Origin: MGBC163016 sp964518575 | GTDB lineage: Bacteria > Actinomycetota > Coriobacteriia > Coriobacteriales > Eggerthellaceae | Assembly: GCA_964518575.1 (NCBI GenBank) | Contig: CAZFGW010000003.1 | Coordinates: 30,723 to 94,722 of the forward strand | DNA: 64,000 nt | Reading direction: 5' to 3' | Shown: positions 1-8,332 of the stretch, one piece after another | Numbering within the stretch: the stretch's first letter is position 1 | Layout of the letters: each line of letters starts with the position of its first letter | Position numbers and translations under genes: made by a program | The notes under the pieces: model-generated | The model's database searches: none | Told to the model about the DNA's origin: nothing | What the model saw: the letters and a program-made list of their open reading frames with translations, nothing else

Positions 1-696
1 TCCCGAAAGCCCGCACTCAGCAGCCTGTTCGCACATATCCGCATCAAGCGCTGCGAACTCATCAACCTTTCCTGAGGTGACGATACGGACGAACTCCTGA
101 TCGAACGCCGGTCCCGCCGGATCGAACCCGTACGGTCCCTCTTCGAGCAGTTTGTGCGAGAGATCTCCCGAAACGAGCAGAACGGTGCGCTTGTCCATCT
201 CATGGGCGACCGCTGCAATCTGTGCCCCAAACTCAACGAGCGTATTAGCGTCAAGTGCGGAGCCTCCGATTGAAACGGCGTCATACCTGCTTGCGGGATA
301 CACCTGATCGAGATAATACAAAGGAACGATCATCCCATGGTCGAGCTTCTGCGCTTGTGCGCCCGTACACCCCGCCGGAATATCAAGACGCTGGCACCGA
401 GCGATGAGTGCTTCACGAAACGCCGCATCATAGGTCAAGCCGACCTTAACGCGAGGTGCGCGGAATTGAGCGAGATCACCCGACGCGCCCGATCCATTCG
501 CGATATAGATCCAGTCTGCATAGTACGCCGTATGCGGGCTGATGATGACGATGGTCTCAGGGCGCAACGACGCGATGCGTTCGGCGACCGTCCGATATCC
601 CGCAAGCGTGTCGGAGATCTTGTTCTCTTCGCCCCGCCCGACTTCCGGAACAGCAAGCGGCGGATGAGGAACGATATATGCAGCGATCAATGCCAT
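1..696 (-). CDS. AmmeMemoRadiSam-type protein, MEMO/LigB extradiol-dioxygenase-like domain (partial)
   Basis: The 232 visible residues read from the start codon to the window edge, so the 3' part is missing. The opening MALIAAYIVPHPPLAVPEVG, followed by PETIVIISPHTAYY, LDHGMIVPLYYL and VLLVSGDLSHKL, is typical of the class III extradiol-dioxygenase/MEMO fold. In anaerobes this fold is often fused to a C-terminal AMMECR1 domain (AmmeMemoRadiSam protein A), which would lie outside the window. The conserved histidines (HPP, SPH, DHG, DLSH) are present. The start at 696 is chosen because GGAGG lies about six bases upstream. The family goes with a radical-SAM partner and its exact reaction is unsettled; no partner is visible here. 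Confidence 0.85.
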   Translation of the reverse strand, partial: MALIAAYIVPHPPLAVPEVGRGEENKISDTLAGYRTVAERIASLRPETIVIISPHTAYYADWIYIANGSGASGDLAQFRAPRVKVGLTYDAAFREALIARCQRLDIPAGCTGAQAQKLDHGMIVPLYYLDQVYPASRYDAVSIGGSALDANTLVEFGAQIAAVAHEMDKRTVLLVSGDLSHKLLEEGPYGFDPAGPAFDQEFVRIVTSGKVDEFAALDADMCEQAAECGLSG

Positions 697-827
697 GGGA
701 TGCCTCCGATCGATCATGAACGAATCTCAGCGCATAGTATCAATATCCGCAAATGGTGCGGGCGAAGAGGGGCACTGCGACGTGCAACTGTTACCCGCTG
801 TCCCTCCCCACACCTGCTTTTTCGGCA

Positions 828-860
828 ACAAAAAGGGACGCATGATCATGCGTCCCTTGA
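828..860 (-). terminator. Rho-independent terminator of the cyclophilin gene
   Basis: A perfect palindrome at 833-858, with AAGGGACGCATGA arms, is followed on the minus strand by a run of five T. It lies about 60 bases past the stop codon of the cyclophilin gene and upstream of the MEMO gene. Confidence 0.85.
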
Positions 861-918
861 TCTCACTCTTTTGACGAGCCGAAAGTCAGCTAAGGTCAGC
901 TGAGAGCCACCTTATAAC

Positions 919-1647
919 CTAGTCGATCATCTCGATCTTTACGATCTTCGCCTGCTTTGCTTCATCGGTGATCGAATCCATGGAGGTGTTGTCGACGTTG
1001 GGCAGATAATCGGCAACTACCTTGTCGATCACGAGCATATCCTCAGGGGAAATGGTTCCGAAGGCGGCATATTGCCCGTTCAGGCTCGTCCCGACCAAGT
1101 CAGCGCCACCCAGCGTTACGAAAAACGTACTCGAAGCGGAATCGGGCATGCTCGTGCGCGCCATGGCAACAACACCGCGATCGAAGTGATCAGCCAGCTC
1201 ATTGGCAACACCATTGCCGGAGAACTCACCCTTGATCTTTCCCACGTTGGGATCGGTGCCGGAGACGGAGTTACCCATCGTTCCGCCCTGCAGGCAGAAA
1301 TCCTTCGCAACGCGATAGAAGGTCAGACCATCGTAGTAGCCGTCGTTCACAAGTTCGGCGAAATGGGTCACGGAAATCGGAGCAGCATCGGCATCAAGCT
1401 CAATGGTGATGGGCGCATACCCCTCGATCTCAAGACGCGCGTGGTGCTTGCCGGACATCAGCTCGTCATCAGCATAGGTCTTAACACTGCTCTTCGCCGC
1501 GGAAGAACTAGCAGCCTGGGAGCTTTTCGACCCCTTGTCGGAAGAGCACCCCGCCAAAACGAAAACGCTACATGCCATAACACAGGCAAGGAGCGTCAAC
1601 GCCACGCGTTTGATGCCGCTCTGCTGTTCAGTAGATGTATTCATCAT
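919..1647 (-). CDS. Lipoprotein peptidyl-prolyl cis-trans isomerase, cyclophilin type
   Basis: 242 residues. A signal peptide ends in the lipobox LAGC (Cys34), so the mature protein should be a membrane-anchored extracytoplasmic lipoprotein. A serine-rich linker leads to a cyclophilin domain from about residue 65. The stretches VTHFAELVNDGYYDGLTFYR, FCLQGGTMGN, GVVAMARTSMPDSASSTFFV and GQYAAFGTI match the cyclophilin core. The FFV segment follows the usual active-site order, although the human CypA-type tryptophan is not evident. It presumably assists folding of exported proteins. AAAGGAT precedes the double ATG. It is a single gene with its own terminator, downstream of the ABC operon. Confidence 0.92.
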   Translation of the reverse strand: MMNTSTEQQSGIKRVALTLLACVMACSVFVLAGCSSDKGSKSSQAASSSAAKSSVKTYADDELMSGKHHARLEIEGYAPITIELDADAAPISVTHFAELVNDGYYDGLTFYRVAKDFCLQGGTMGNSVSGTDPNVGKIKGEFSGNGVANELADHFDRGVVAMARTSMPDSASSTFFVTLGGADLVGTSLNGQYAAFGTISPEDMLVIDKVVADYLPNVDNTSMDSITDEAKQAKIVKIEMID

Positions 1648-1743
1648 GGATATCCTTTCTTTTGTCCGGAAACACTCTACTTGCTTGTCTTCATTTTATC
1701 CAGAGCTTTTTTACCCGCTACAAAATCAACACGAGCGAGCCCC

Positions 1744-2490
1744 TCAAGCGCTGCGCAGGCGCCGCCGATCCTTCCGCAAGTGCTTCTCAATCACGTCGAA
1801 CGCCTCATAGAGCACAACCCCCATTAGCGCGAGTGCGATAATTCCCGCGAACATGCGCGCGTACTCGAGCATCGACCACGAGTGCATGATGAAATATCCA
1901 AGACCGGTCGAGCCCGCCATCGATTCCGCAATGAACAAAATGGCGACCGCCGTGCCCGTCGTGATGCGCAGGGCCGTGAACAGCGCGGGCAGCGATGCAG
2001 GCAGCACGCACTCAAAGAACACCTGGCGGCGGTTCGCTCCCAATGAACGCAGCGCGAAGATCGCCGATTCGGGAACCTCCTTCGCCGCGTCGCGCATCGT
2101 AACAACCATCTGGAAGAAAATAGCGATGCTGATCAAGATAACTTTCGCATCGCCCCCGAGTCCGAAAAACACGAACAACACCGGCAAGAAGACGATCTTC
2201 GGGATGGGATAGAGCACATAGAGCAACGGAGCCACCACAGCATCCGCCCGTTTCGACCTACCGATGAGCAGCCCGATCGGAACGCCGAGTACGCTGCCGA
2301 TAAGCATCGAGAGCAAGATACGCTCAAGGCTGATAGCGAATTGCGGGACGATTTGGTCGAGATAGCGCCCCAGCTCGAAAAGCGCCTCCACCGGTGTGGG
2401 GAGCGCCGGCGATGACAGAACCGCTGCAAGCGCCCACCAAAGCACGAGGATGACAATCGTCGCTCCCAAATAACTGAGCGCGCGTCTCAT
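1744..2490 (-). CDS. ABC transporter permease, SsuC/TauC type
   Basis: 248 residues, highly hydrophobic, with about six membrane segments beginning at residues 8-28. The cytoplasmic EAA-type loop, EVPESAIFALRSLGANRR followed by PASLPALFTALRI, is the docking site for the ATPase and is typical of BPD_transp_1 permeases. It is the last gene of a three-gene operon; its ATG overlaps the stop of the ATPase gene by four bases, implying translational coupling. The family imports sulfonates, taurine, nitrate, bicarbonate or thiamine precursors, and the sequence does not say which. Confidence 0.9.
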   Translation of the reverse strand: MRRALSYLGATIVILVLWWALAAVLSSPALPTPVEALFELGRYLDQIVPQFAISLERILLSMLIGSVLGVPIGLLIGRSKRADAVVAPLLYVLYPIPKIVFLPVLFVFFGLGGDAKVILISIAIFFQMVVTMRDAAKEVPESAIFALRSLGANRRQVFFECVLPASLPALFTALRITTGTAVAILFIAESMAGSTGLGYFIMHSWSMLEYARMFAGIIALALMGVVLYEAFDVIEKHLRKDRRRLRSA

Positions 2491-3275
2491 AGCTCATCCG
2501 ATCCCGTAGCGGTTTTAAGCGCACCGAGTGCCGAGCGGAGGCAATCGCACATTTCATGGAAAACCGCACTTCTCCGACAAGACACATCCCCCGCGCAGGG
2601 ATTATCAAGTACCTGAACGATCGATCCCGGGCGCGGTCCCATGATGAGAATACGCTGTCCGAGAAACACCGCCTCTTCGATGGAATGGGTCACGAGTACC
2701 TGCGCATAGGAGCCGTGCATCCAAAGATTGAGCAGCATATCCTGCATTTCCTCACGCAGAAGCGCATCGAGTGCCGAAAGCGGCTCATCGAGCAGGAGCA
2801 GATCGATGTCGTATGCCAGCGCCCGCGCGATAGCCAAGCGCTGTTTCATGCCGCCGGAAAGCTCAGCGGGAAACGCCTGCTCGAACCCCTCGAGCTGCAC
2901 CCGTGCGAGCGCGCGCTGTGCCGCCTCAGAGCGCTCCCGTTTGCCAACGCCTCTGATCTTCAGTCCAAGCGCACAGTTGTCAATGACCCGCTTCCAAGGG
3001 AGCAGCCCGAAATCCTGCAAGACGAGCGACGTTTCCTTGCGAGGTTTCTCGATGATGTTCCCGTCAATGCGTGCCGTGCCCGAAGTGGGATGGATAAGAC
3101 CGCACGCGATCTTCAAAAGCGAGGACTTCCCACATCCGGACGGTCCGATGATCGCCACGCTCTGCCGGGAAGCGACCTCTATAGTGACCCCCTCAAGAGC
3201 ACACAACGCACCCCGTGCGCCCGCGTACTCGAGGCTTACGTCCTCGATCGATAGTTTTACCTCTGATGCGCTCAC
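2487..3275 (-). CDS. ABC transporter ATP-binding protein, SsuB/TauB type
   Basis: 262 residues. Walker A GPSGCGKSS is at residues 44-52, a Q-loop at VLQDFGLLPW near residue 87, the signature LSGGMKQR at 139-146, Walker B LLLLDEP at 159-165, and the H-loop histidine at LVTHSIEEA. These are the features of the nitrate/sulfonate/bicarbonate importer ATPases. It is the middle gene of the operon, overlapping both neighbours by four bases (ATGA), so the three proteins should be made in linked amounts. It energises uptake of the ligand delivered by the lipoprotein encoded upstream. Confidence 0.94.
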   Translation of the reverse strand: MSASEVKLSIEDVSLEYAGARGALCALEGVTIEVASRQSVAIIGPSGCGKSSLLKIACGLIHPTSGTARIDGNIIEKPRKETSLVLQDFGLLPWKRVIDNCALGLKIRGVGKRERSEAAQRALARVQLEGFEQAFPAELSGGMKQRLAIARALAYDIDLLLLDEPLSALDALLREEMQDMLLNLWMHGSYAQVLVTHSIEEAVFLGQRILIMGPRPGSIVQVLDNPCAGDVSCRRSAVFHEMCDCLRSALGALKTATGSDEL

Positions 3276-4303
3276 TGGTGCTCGAAAACTCCCGTTTCGC
3301 CATGGTATGCAATATCCGTGCCACCATAGCCCTTATTGCTCATCCATGTGATCTGCGCCATGACATCCGCCGCGTCCGGACGCGCGATCTGCTCGCCCTC
3401 GAGCGCACGCGGATAGGTGCTGACAATATAGGTTTGCGCCGCCGTCTCATTGATGTTAGCGAATTGGACGAGGTAGGAAATGAATGACTGCGGATCAGCG
3501 TTGATGTCTGCCACTGCGCGATCCCATGCCTGCGCAATCGCCTCGATCTCAGGGGCATGGTTTTGAGCGAACTGCTCTCCCGCGATCATAAGGGAGAACG
3601 AGAGCGCATCGCCTTCGGTGTCATCAGCGATCACCTTCATCCCTGACGCTTCGCCGAAGGTCAGCATCGAATTCGGGAGCGCAGCACCGATGAGCTTGCC
3701 CGCTGCGACCAAACCATAGCGCTCAGGAATGCTGGCAACTTCAACGGTAGGGATGCTTGTAGGGTCGATATTGTTCTGTGCAAAAAGCATATCGAGCACA
3801 TATTCCGGAACAGTGTTCGCCGCCACGCCGATCCCCGATCCTTCCGCTACCGGATGCTCATTCACATACACTGCCAATTCCTGCAAGTTCGCATACGGTG
3901 CATCTTTTGGCGCGAGCACACCGAACCTGCCCTCATCGGCGCTGCGTCCCAGCGTGACCCACTCGGCAACCACGGGGTAGCCCGATTCGCAAAGCTTCAC
4001 AGCCCGCATCACATCGGTGAGCGCCATATCAACCTGACCAGCAACGATTGCAGCAGAGAGCGCAGGAGCCGAGTCGAACGACTCGATGCTCACGTCCACG
4101 CCCGCATCCTTGAAATAGCCTTTGTCCATCGCCACCCATCCGGGCAGCATATCCTCGGTCGACATCGTGCCGATCACAACGCGGCGTGGCTGCTCGCTTT
4201 GAGAACTGCTCGCACTGCCCGATGTCGATGAGCATCCGACCAAAATGCAAAGGACACAGGTGGTAAGTGCCAAAGCTGCCTTTCCCAGATGGCGCATGTT
4301 CAT
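3272..4303 (-). CDS. ABC transporter substrate-binding lipoprotein, NMT1/SsuA-like
   Basis: 343 residues. The signal peptide ends in LVGC (Cys24), followed by a Ser-rich tether. The mature part starts with RRVVIGTMSTEDMLPGWVAMD, has GYFKDAGVDVSIESF and APALSAAIVAGQVDMALTD, and continues as the two-lobe fold of NMT1/SsuA ligand binders. It is the first gene of the operon; GAGGTGATTAC precedes the ATG. Ligand is unknown: the lobes resemble those for sulfonate or thiamine-precursor binding, but no diagnostic residue can be named from sequence alone. Confidence 0.9.
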   Translation of the reverse strand: MNMRHLGKAALALTTCVLCILVGCSSTSGSASSSQSEQPRRVVIGTMSTEDMLPGWVAMDKGYFKDAGVDVSIESFDSAPALSAAIVAGQVDMALTDVMRAVKLCESGYPVVAEWVTLGRSADEGRFGVLAPKDAPYANLQELAVYVNEHPVAEGSGIGVAANTVPEYVLDMLFAQNNIDPTSIPTVEVASIPERYGLVAAGKLIGAALPNSMLTFGEASGMKVIADDTEGDALSFSLMIAGEQFAQNHAPEIEAIAQAWDRAVADINADPQSFISYLVQFANINETAAQTYIVSTYPRALEGEQIARPDAADVMAQITWMSNKGYGGTDIAYHGETGVFEHQ

Positions 4304-4447
4304 GTAATCACCTCAACTGCTCTTTCCCATAGGTTCGACCGCACCACTTTCGCGCATGGCGTGGTCGTGCTTGTTCGCTCACGATGATCATTGCCTCAAA
4401 CGCTTTGTCCTACACCCAAACAGACCCGTGAACGCCTTCATAGGTAC

Positions 4448-4474
4448 GCCTCTCTTGGATGCTCCAAGAGAGGC
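4448..4474. terminator. Inverted repeat between CDF gene and ABC operon, possible terminator
   Basis: Perfect 11-bp arms (GCCTCTCTTGG / CCAAGAGAGGC) with a 5-nt loop lie just past the stop of the CDF exporter gene. No T-run follows on either strand, so this is either a weak terminator or an mRNA 3'-end stabiliser. Confidence 0.5.
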
Positions 4475-4491
4475 AATTCGTATGGGAAAAA

Positions 4492-5412
4492 TCATAAATC
4501 GCTTTGTCGGTCGACCTGCTGCGAATCGTCGAGCGGTTCGATATGAACCAGCACTTCGTGCACCTGAGGAAACTTCTCTTGCACGGCATCTTGGAGCACA
4601 TCGCCAATCCCGTGCGCCTCAGCCACCGTCATATCGGGACGCACCAGCAGATGCAGATCGACATAGACCTCCGACTCCGTCCCACGCGTGCGGATGCAGT
4701 GAACCTCTTCGATACCCGCAACACCTTTCGCGATGTCCTTGATCTCATCGGAAGGAATGCGAGAACGGTCCGAAAGCGTCCTGAGCGCCTGGCGAAACAC
4801 CTGCGCCGCCGACGCCAAGATGAACACCGTCACGAACAGCGCCATCAAGGGGTCCGCCTGCGGTATTCCCATTTTGACGAGAACGAGCCCCACAATGACA
4901 CCCACGGAAACGAGCGCGTCGGAGAACGTGTGGGACGCATCCGCCATGAGAATGTCGCTTTTGAGCTTCTTGCCCGCGCGCCGCTCATACAGCGTGACGC
5001 CTAGATTGATGCCGAGCGTTACCACCATGACTGCGAAGGATAAACCGGTCACCTGCGCATCGAAGGTCTGGTTGACAAGGCGCTCAACCGCTCCCGTGCC
5101 AACCTCGAACGCCGCGATGAGCAAAAGAATACCGATGACGAGTGATCCGTAGGTCTCGAATTTCGCATGACCGTAAGGGTGCCCCTTGTCGGCAGGACGC
5201 GCCGCAACCGCGATGCCGATAAGCCCGATAACATTGCCGATGGAGTCGAACAACGAATGGATGCCGTCGGCTTGCATGGATGCCGAGCCCGACACCAAGC
5301 CGTAGAAGAACTTCGCCCCGGCTACAGCCAAATTAAGCCCAAGGATGATCCAGAGGACTTTTTTCACTTCGCGCGTGCGATCGAGGGCTTTTTCAGAAAG
5401 ATTCACCGGCAT
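4492..5412 (-). CDS. Cation diffusion facilitator family transporter (zinc-type HD-HD site)
   Basis: 306 residues with six predicted membrane segments and a C-terminal cytoplasmic ferredoxin-like domain (about residues 210-290). The membrane metal site is HSLFD in TM2 (His52, Asp56) and HTFSD in TM5. This HD-HD arrangement is the one known for zinc exporters, as opposed to the DD-DD arrangement of manganese exporters. HPYGHAKFE follows TM2. It should export a divalent metal by proton antiport. It is a stand-alone gene; the ribosome binding site is weak (GGGGCA). Confidence 0.92.
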   Translation of the reverse strand: MPVNLSEKALDRTREVKKVLWIILGLNLAVAGAKFFYGLVSGSASMQADGIHSLFDSIGNVIGLIGIAVAARPADKGHPYGHAKFETYGSLVIGILLLIAAFEVGTGAVERLVNQTFDAQVTGLSFAVMVVTLGINLGVTLYERRAGKKLKSDILMADASHTFSDALVSVGVIVGLVLVKMGIPQADPLMALFVTVFILASAAQVFRQALRTLSDRSRIPSDEIKDIAKGVAGIEEVHCIRTRGTESEVYVDLHLLVRPDMTVAEAHGIGDVLQDAVQEKFPQVHEVLVHIEPLDDSQQVDRQSDL

Positions 5413-5518
5413 TGCCCCATGATATCCGAAAAGTGTACAAAAGCGCGCCTGCGCTCACCTACAATAGGAAAAGAAACATGCTTTCGATCGTCTTATATCT
5501 GCGCTTAGAGGAGGACCG

Positions 5519-6772
5519 ATGGACATCAATGATCCAAACAAACCCACTGCACCGAACGATCAACCCAGGGAGCTCTCATCGGCGTCTACACCCGAACAAG
5601 CAAGCGCGCAGACTCCCGAGGCGAACCCTGCCTCTGAGCTGCCCGCAGAAACGCCGATGACAGGAGCACTGGAAACCGAGCACGCTTCTTCCGAGACGCA
5701 ATCATCTCCGGCTTCTCCAACTTCCCCGGTTTCTCCGACGTCTCCCCTCACGCCTCAACAAACCGAACAACCTGCATCCTCTGCGTTCACGAATCCGTGG
5801 AACACCGGAGACACGAACGATTCCTACAACCAAGCGTATGCCCAGACTGCGCAAGCAACACAGCCGTTTTCGGAGGCACAGCCCACATCACCGGTGAACC
5901 CCATGCCGTATCAGCAGACCTCGTTTGCCGAACCGCCCCTGACGCCGCCGTCTCCGACTGGCGCTCTGGTATGCGGTGTGCTCGCGATCGTGTTCTGCCT
6001 CGCACCCTTCGTCGGCATCATCTTAGGCATCATCGCCATCGTGCTCGGCAATAAGTATGTCCGCTCCGGCGGCACTGAAGGCACCGGCAAAGCGGGCAGG
6101 ATCTGCGGCATCATCGGCGTCATTCTCTCAACGCTCGTGCTCATCCTTTGCGTCGTTTTCATTGTGATCGGGCTATCCGTGCTCGATATGCCCCTCACCG
6201 ATTATTCCTCATCGCGCTCCAGCACGTCATCCATTGCACGTTCCTATGATGAGGGTGATCTCGACGGTGAGGATGCCGCGGCCATTCGCGAACTCATCGA
6301 ACCGCGACTCGAGCATATTCGCGATCGCAATCCCGAGACGATGACATCGCTGGAAATGGTGCTCAGAACGGAGCTTAATGCAGAGCTCGATGACCCCGAG
6401 TATGTCGATACGATCGACCTTGCCAGCTTCATCAATGTCATGGCAACCCCGTTCGATTTCGAATACGGATACGTTGATCTCAACGAGCGCGGCAACGAAG
6501 CCGAGGCGCTGTATTGGATCACCATGAAGGACAGCCGCGATTTCAGCAATATCTTCGAAGACCTGCTCGCCGATTACGAGAACACGGTCGACATCGATAC
6601 CCTGACCATCGAGCAGTTGGATGCCGATTACAACGCCATGTTGTTGCAGGCAGCCGAGAGCGCTGAAACCACAAGCAGCCAGCTCATCTTGGTCGATCTG
6701 ACGAAGAAGGGTGGCACGTGGGTCATCGATGAGGATAGTTGGAATAGCGAAATGGCTAGTTTGTTCCTGTAA
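5519..6772 (+). CDS. DUF4190 domain-containing membrane protein with long Pro/Ser/Thr-rich N-terminus
   Basis: 417 residues. Residues 1-140 are low-complexity (Pro, Ser, Thr, Gln, Glu), with SPTSPVSPTSP-like runs. Two membrane segments follow at about 146-175 and 190-217, in the pattern GALVCGVLAIVFCL ... GRICGIIGVILSTLVLI that defines DUF4190. The C-terminal 190 residues are acidic and soluble, probably extracytoplasmic. GAGGAGG precedes the ATG closely, fixing the start. Function is unknown. The protein looks like a surface-exposed or envelope-stress protein; its N-terminal composition resembles that of the PH-domain protein at 8.3-10.3 kb. Confidence 0.8.
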   Translation: MDINDPNKPTAPNDQPRELSSASTPEQASAQTPEANPASELPAETPMTGALETEHASSETQSSPASPTSPVSPTSPLTPQQTEQPASSAFTNPWNTGDTNDSYNQAYAQTAQATQPFSEAQPTSPVNPMPYQQTSFAEPPLTPPSPTGALVCGVLAIVFCLAPFVGIILGIIAIVLGNKYVRSGGTEGTGKAGRICGIIGVILSTLVLILCVVFIVIGLSVLDMPLTDYSSSRSSTSSIARSYDEGDLDGEDAAAIRELIEPRLEHIRDRNPETMTSLEMVLRTELNAELDDPEYVDTIDLASFINVMATPFDFEYGYVDLNERGNEAEALYWITMKDSRDFSNIFEDLLADYENTVDIDTLTIEQLDADYNAMLLQAAESAETTSSQLILVDLTKKGGTWVIDEDSWNSEMASLFL

Positions 6773-6779
6773 TCAATAA

Positions 6780-6975
6780 CCATTCGTGATCGAAAACAAA
6801 CCAATTATGGTAATGCTTGGGGATAGACGTAGGGGCTGACCCATTCGTGGTCGAAAACGAATCAATTATGGTAATGCGTGGGCATAGACGTAGGGGCGAG
6901 ATTCATCTCGCCCGCTCACGTTCCATGTTTGGAGATGGTGCGATCGGATTCACCATTGACGCAACGAATTCGCCC
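6780..6975. repeat. R-family interspersed repeat, copy R1
   Basis: Two tandem left units, each reading roughly CCATTCGTGNTCGAAAAC, then AATTATGGTAATGCNTGGG, then ATAGACGTAGGGGC, are followed by the core stem GGGCGAGAT-TC-ATCTCGCCC at 6894-6913. A right part contains ACCATTGACGCAACGAATTC. The same modules recur at 8.1, 20.9, 27.4, 34.8, 40.9 and 54.4 kb. No ORF of merit is present. Confidence 0.85.
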
Positions 6976-6984
6976 TTCGCGGCA

Positions 6985-7554
6985 TTAACACACCGGCTGC
7001 ATCAACAATCCGTCAGACACGCTTTTCGCAACATCTTCGCCAACGAGCGCCTTCGCAAGTGCAATACCAAATCGCATCGCTTGCCCCGGACCGCTTGCCG
7101 TAATCAAATTGCCATCGACATACACGCCGAAATCCGCCTGATAGACGCCTGCCGGGAAATTCGTCTGGCATCCCGGATAGCAGGTGGCAATACGCCCTTC
7201 CAAAAGACCGAGACCGGCAAGAATCGTCGGTCCAGCACAGATCGATCCGACATGTTTGTTCGCATGCATGAATGCAGAAATGGTATCCAGCGCCTTCTGG
7301 CATGCGTTGATGTTATCAACCCCGCCGTTACCGCCAGGCACGACGATCATATCGAACGACATGAGATCGAGATCCGCCTCATCGATCTGCGCATTCGCCG
7401 TCACATCCACACCCTGGGCGGATTTCACCGCTTTGGTGGGCATCACAGACACAAGGGTTACATCCACACCGGCACGGCGCAAACAATCGGTCGGTGCGAT
7501 GACCTCCATATCCTCGAAACCATCGCCGAGAAAAATCGCGACTCGCTTGCTCAT
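6985..7554 (-). CDS. DJ-1/PfpI family protein
   Basis: 189 residues from the chosen start at 7554. AAGGAG lies nine bases before that ATG and directly abuts an upstream in-frame ATG, which is therefore less likely. The N-terminus KRVAIFLGDGFEDMEVI carries the conserved Glu of the family. The nucleophile elbow GSICAGPTIL carries the reactive Cys, and SGPGQAMRFGIALAKAL ends the fold. Members act as protein or glyoxal deglycases, chaperones or amidases. It follows the deformylase-like gene by 32 bases in the same direction, suggesting a two-gene operon. Confidence 0.9.
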   Translation of the reverse strand: MSKRVAIFLGDGFEDMEVIAPTDCLRRAGVDVTLVSVMPTKAVKSAQGVDVTANAQIDEADLDLMSFDMIVVPGGNGGVDNINACQKALDTISAFMHANKHVGSICAGPTILAGLGLLEGRIATCYPGCQTNFPAGVYQADFGVYVDGNLITASGPGQAMRFGIALAKALVGEDVAKSVSDGLLMQPVC

Positions 7555-7586
7555 TGCAGTCATCTCCTTGTACGGGATCACTGCAA

Positions 7587-8006
7587 TCAGACGAGTTTGC
7601 CTTTGCAGTGATCGATCAGATGTTGTATCACCTGTGAGGTTCTACCATGAAATTCGCGCTTCTTTGGCACGAGCGCGCCATCCTTTTCTTCTTCGTAAGA
7701 AATCGTCGCGCATTCGTAACGCGTAACTTTGCTGGGTTCATCGCGCGAGAAGCACTCCTCTTCCATCTTTTGGGGGTGGAGCGCCTTGACGAGCTTGGGA
7801 TTGAAGATGATGTGCGTATTGTCGTCATCGTCGATATACACGGCAACGCATTTGGTCTCGCCGATCTGATTCGCCGCCAGACACGCAACGTCCTCCATGG
7901 ATTCAAGGGTGTCAATGAGATCCTGCGCGATAGGCATGTCATCGATCGTTGCCTTGTCGCACGGGGTCGAAAGGATCGCTTCGTCTTTGATAATCTCTTT
8001 GATCAT
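7587..8006 (-). CDS. Peptide-deformylase-like protein lacking the catalytic Glu
   Basis: 139 residues. The fold signature of peptide deformylase is recognisable: DVACLAANQIG (motif 1), EEECFSRD in place of the EGCLS motif 2, and QVIQHLIDHCKG in place of QHExDH motif 3. The metal ligands (Cys of motif 2, both His of motif 3) are kept. The general-base Glu of HEXXH is Leu, however, and EGCLS is altered. In well-studied deformylases that Glu is essential, so this copy is probably not a deformylase or has another role. The short length matches the short deformylase-like proteins of anaerobes. It is likely co-transcribed with the DJ-1 gene. Confidence 0.85.
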   Translation of the reverse strand: MIKEIIKDEAILSTPCDKATIDDMPIAQDLIDTLESMEDVACLAANQIGETKCVAVYIDDDDNTHIIFNPKLVKALHPQKMEEECFSRDEPSKVTRYECATISYEEEKDGALVPKKREFHGRTSQVIQHLIDHCKGKLV

Positions 8007-8099
8007 AAGGGGTCTCCGTTTTGTCGCCGGATCACAACCTGTTCACTATAACAGGTCTTTCCCACCCATGACACAACCCCGCACGACCGAATCCAACCC

Positions 8100-8332
8100 A
8101 ACGAGAAATGTTTCAATGAGAAAAATCTCTGGGTATAGACGTTGGGGCTGACCCATTCGTAATAGAAAACAAATCAATTATGGTAATGCGTGGGGATAGA
8201 TGTAGTGGCGAGATTCATCTCGCCCGCAATGGTGCATAATCGGGGTTGTTTCATTTGGGATCGCCGTTGACGCACCGCAATCCCCGATATAAATCGTCAC
8301 CGGGACCGTCGCACCGGACGCGCCACCCACCA
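8100..8332. repeat. R-family interspersed repeat, copy R2
   Basis: This 326-bp gap between the deformylase-like and PH-domain genes is almost entirely repeat. It holds a left unit with GGGTATAGACGTTGGGGCTGA, a second with AATCAATTATGGTAATGCG, the core stem GGCGAGATTCATCTCGCC (8207-8224), then a right part with GCCGTTGACGCACCG and TCACCGGGACCG. The right edge touches the stop codon of the PH-domain gene. Confidence 0.85.
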
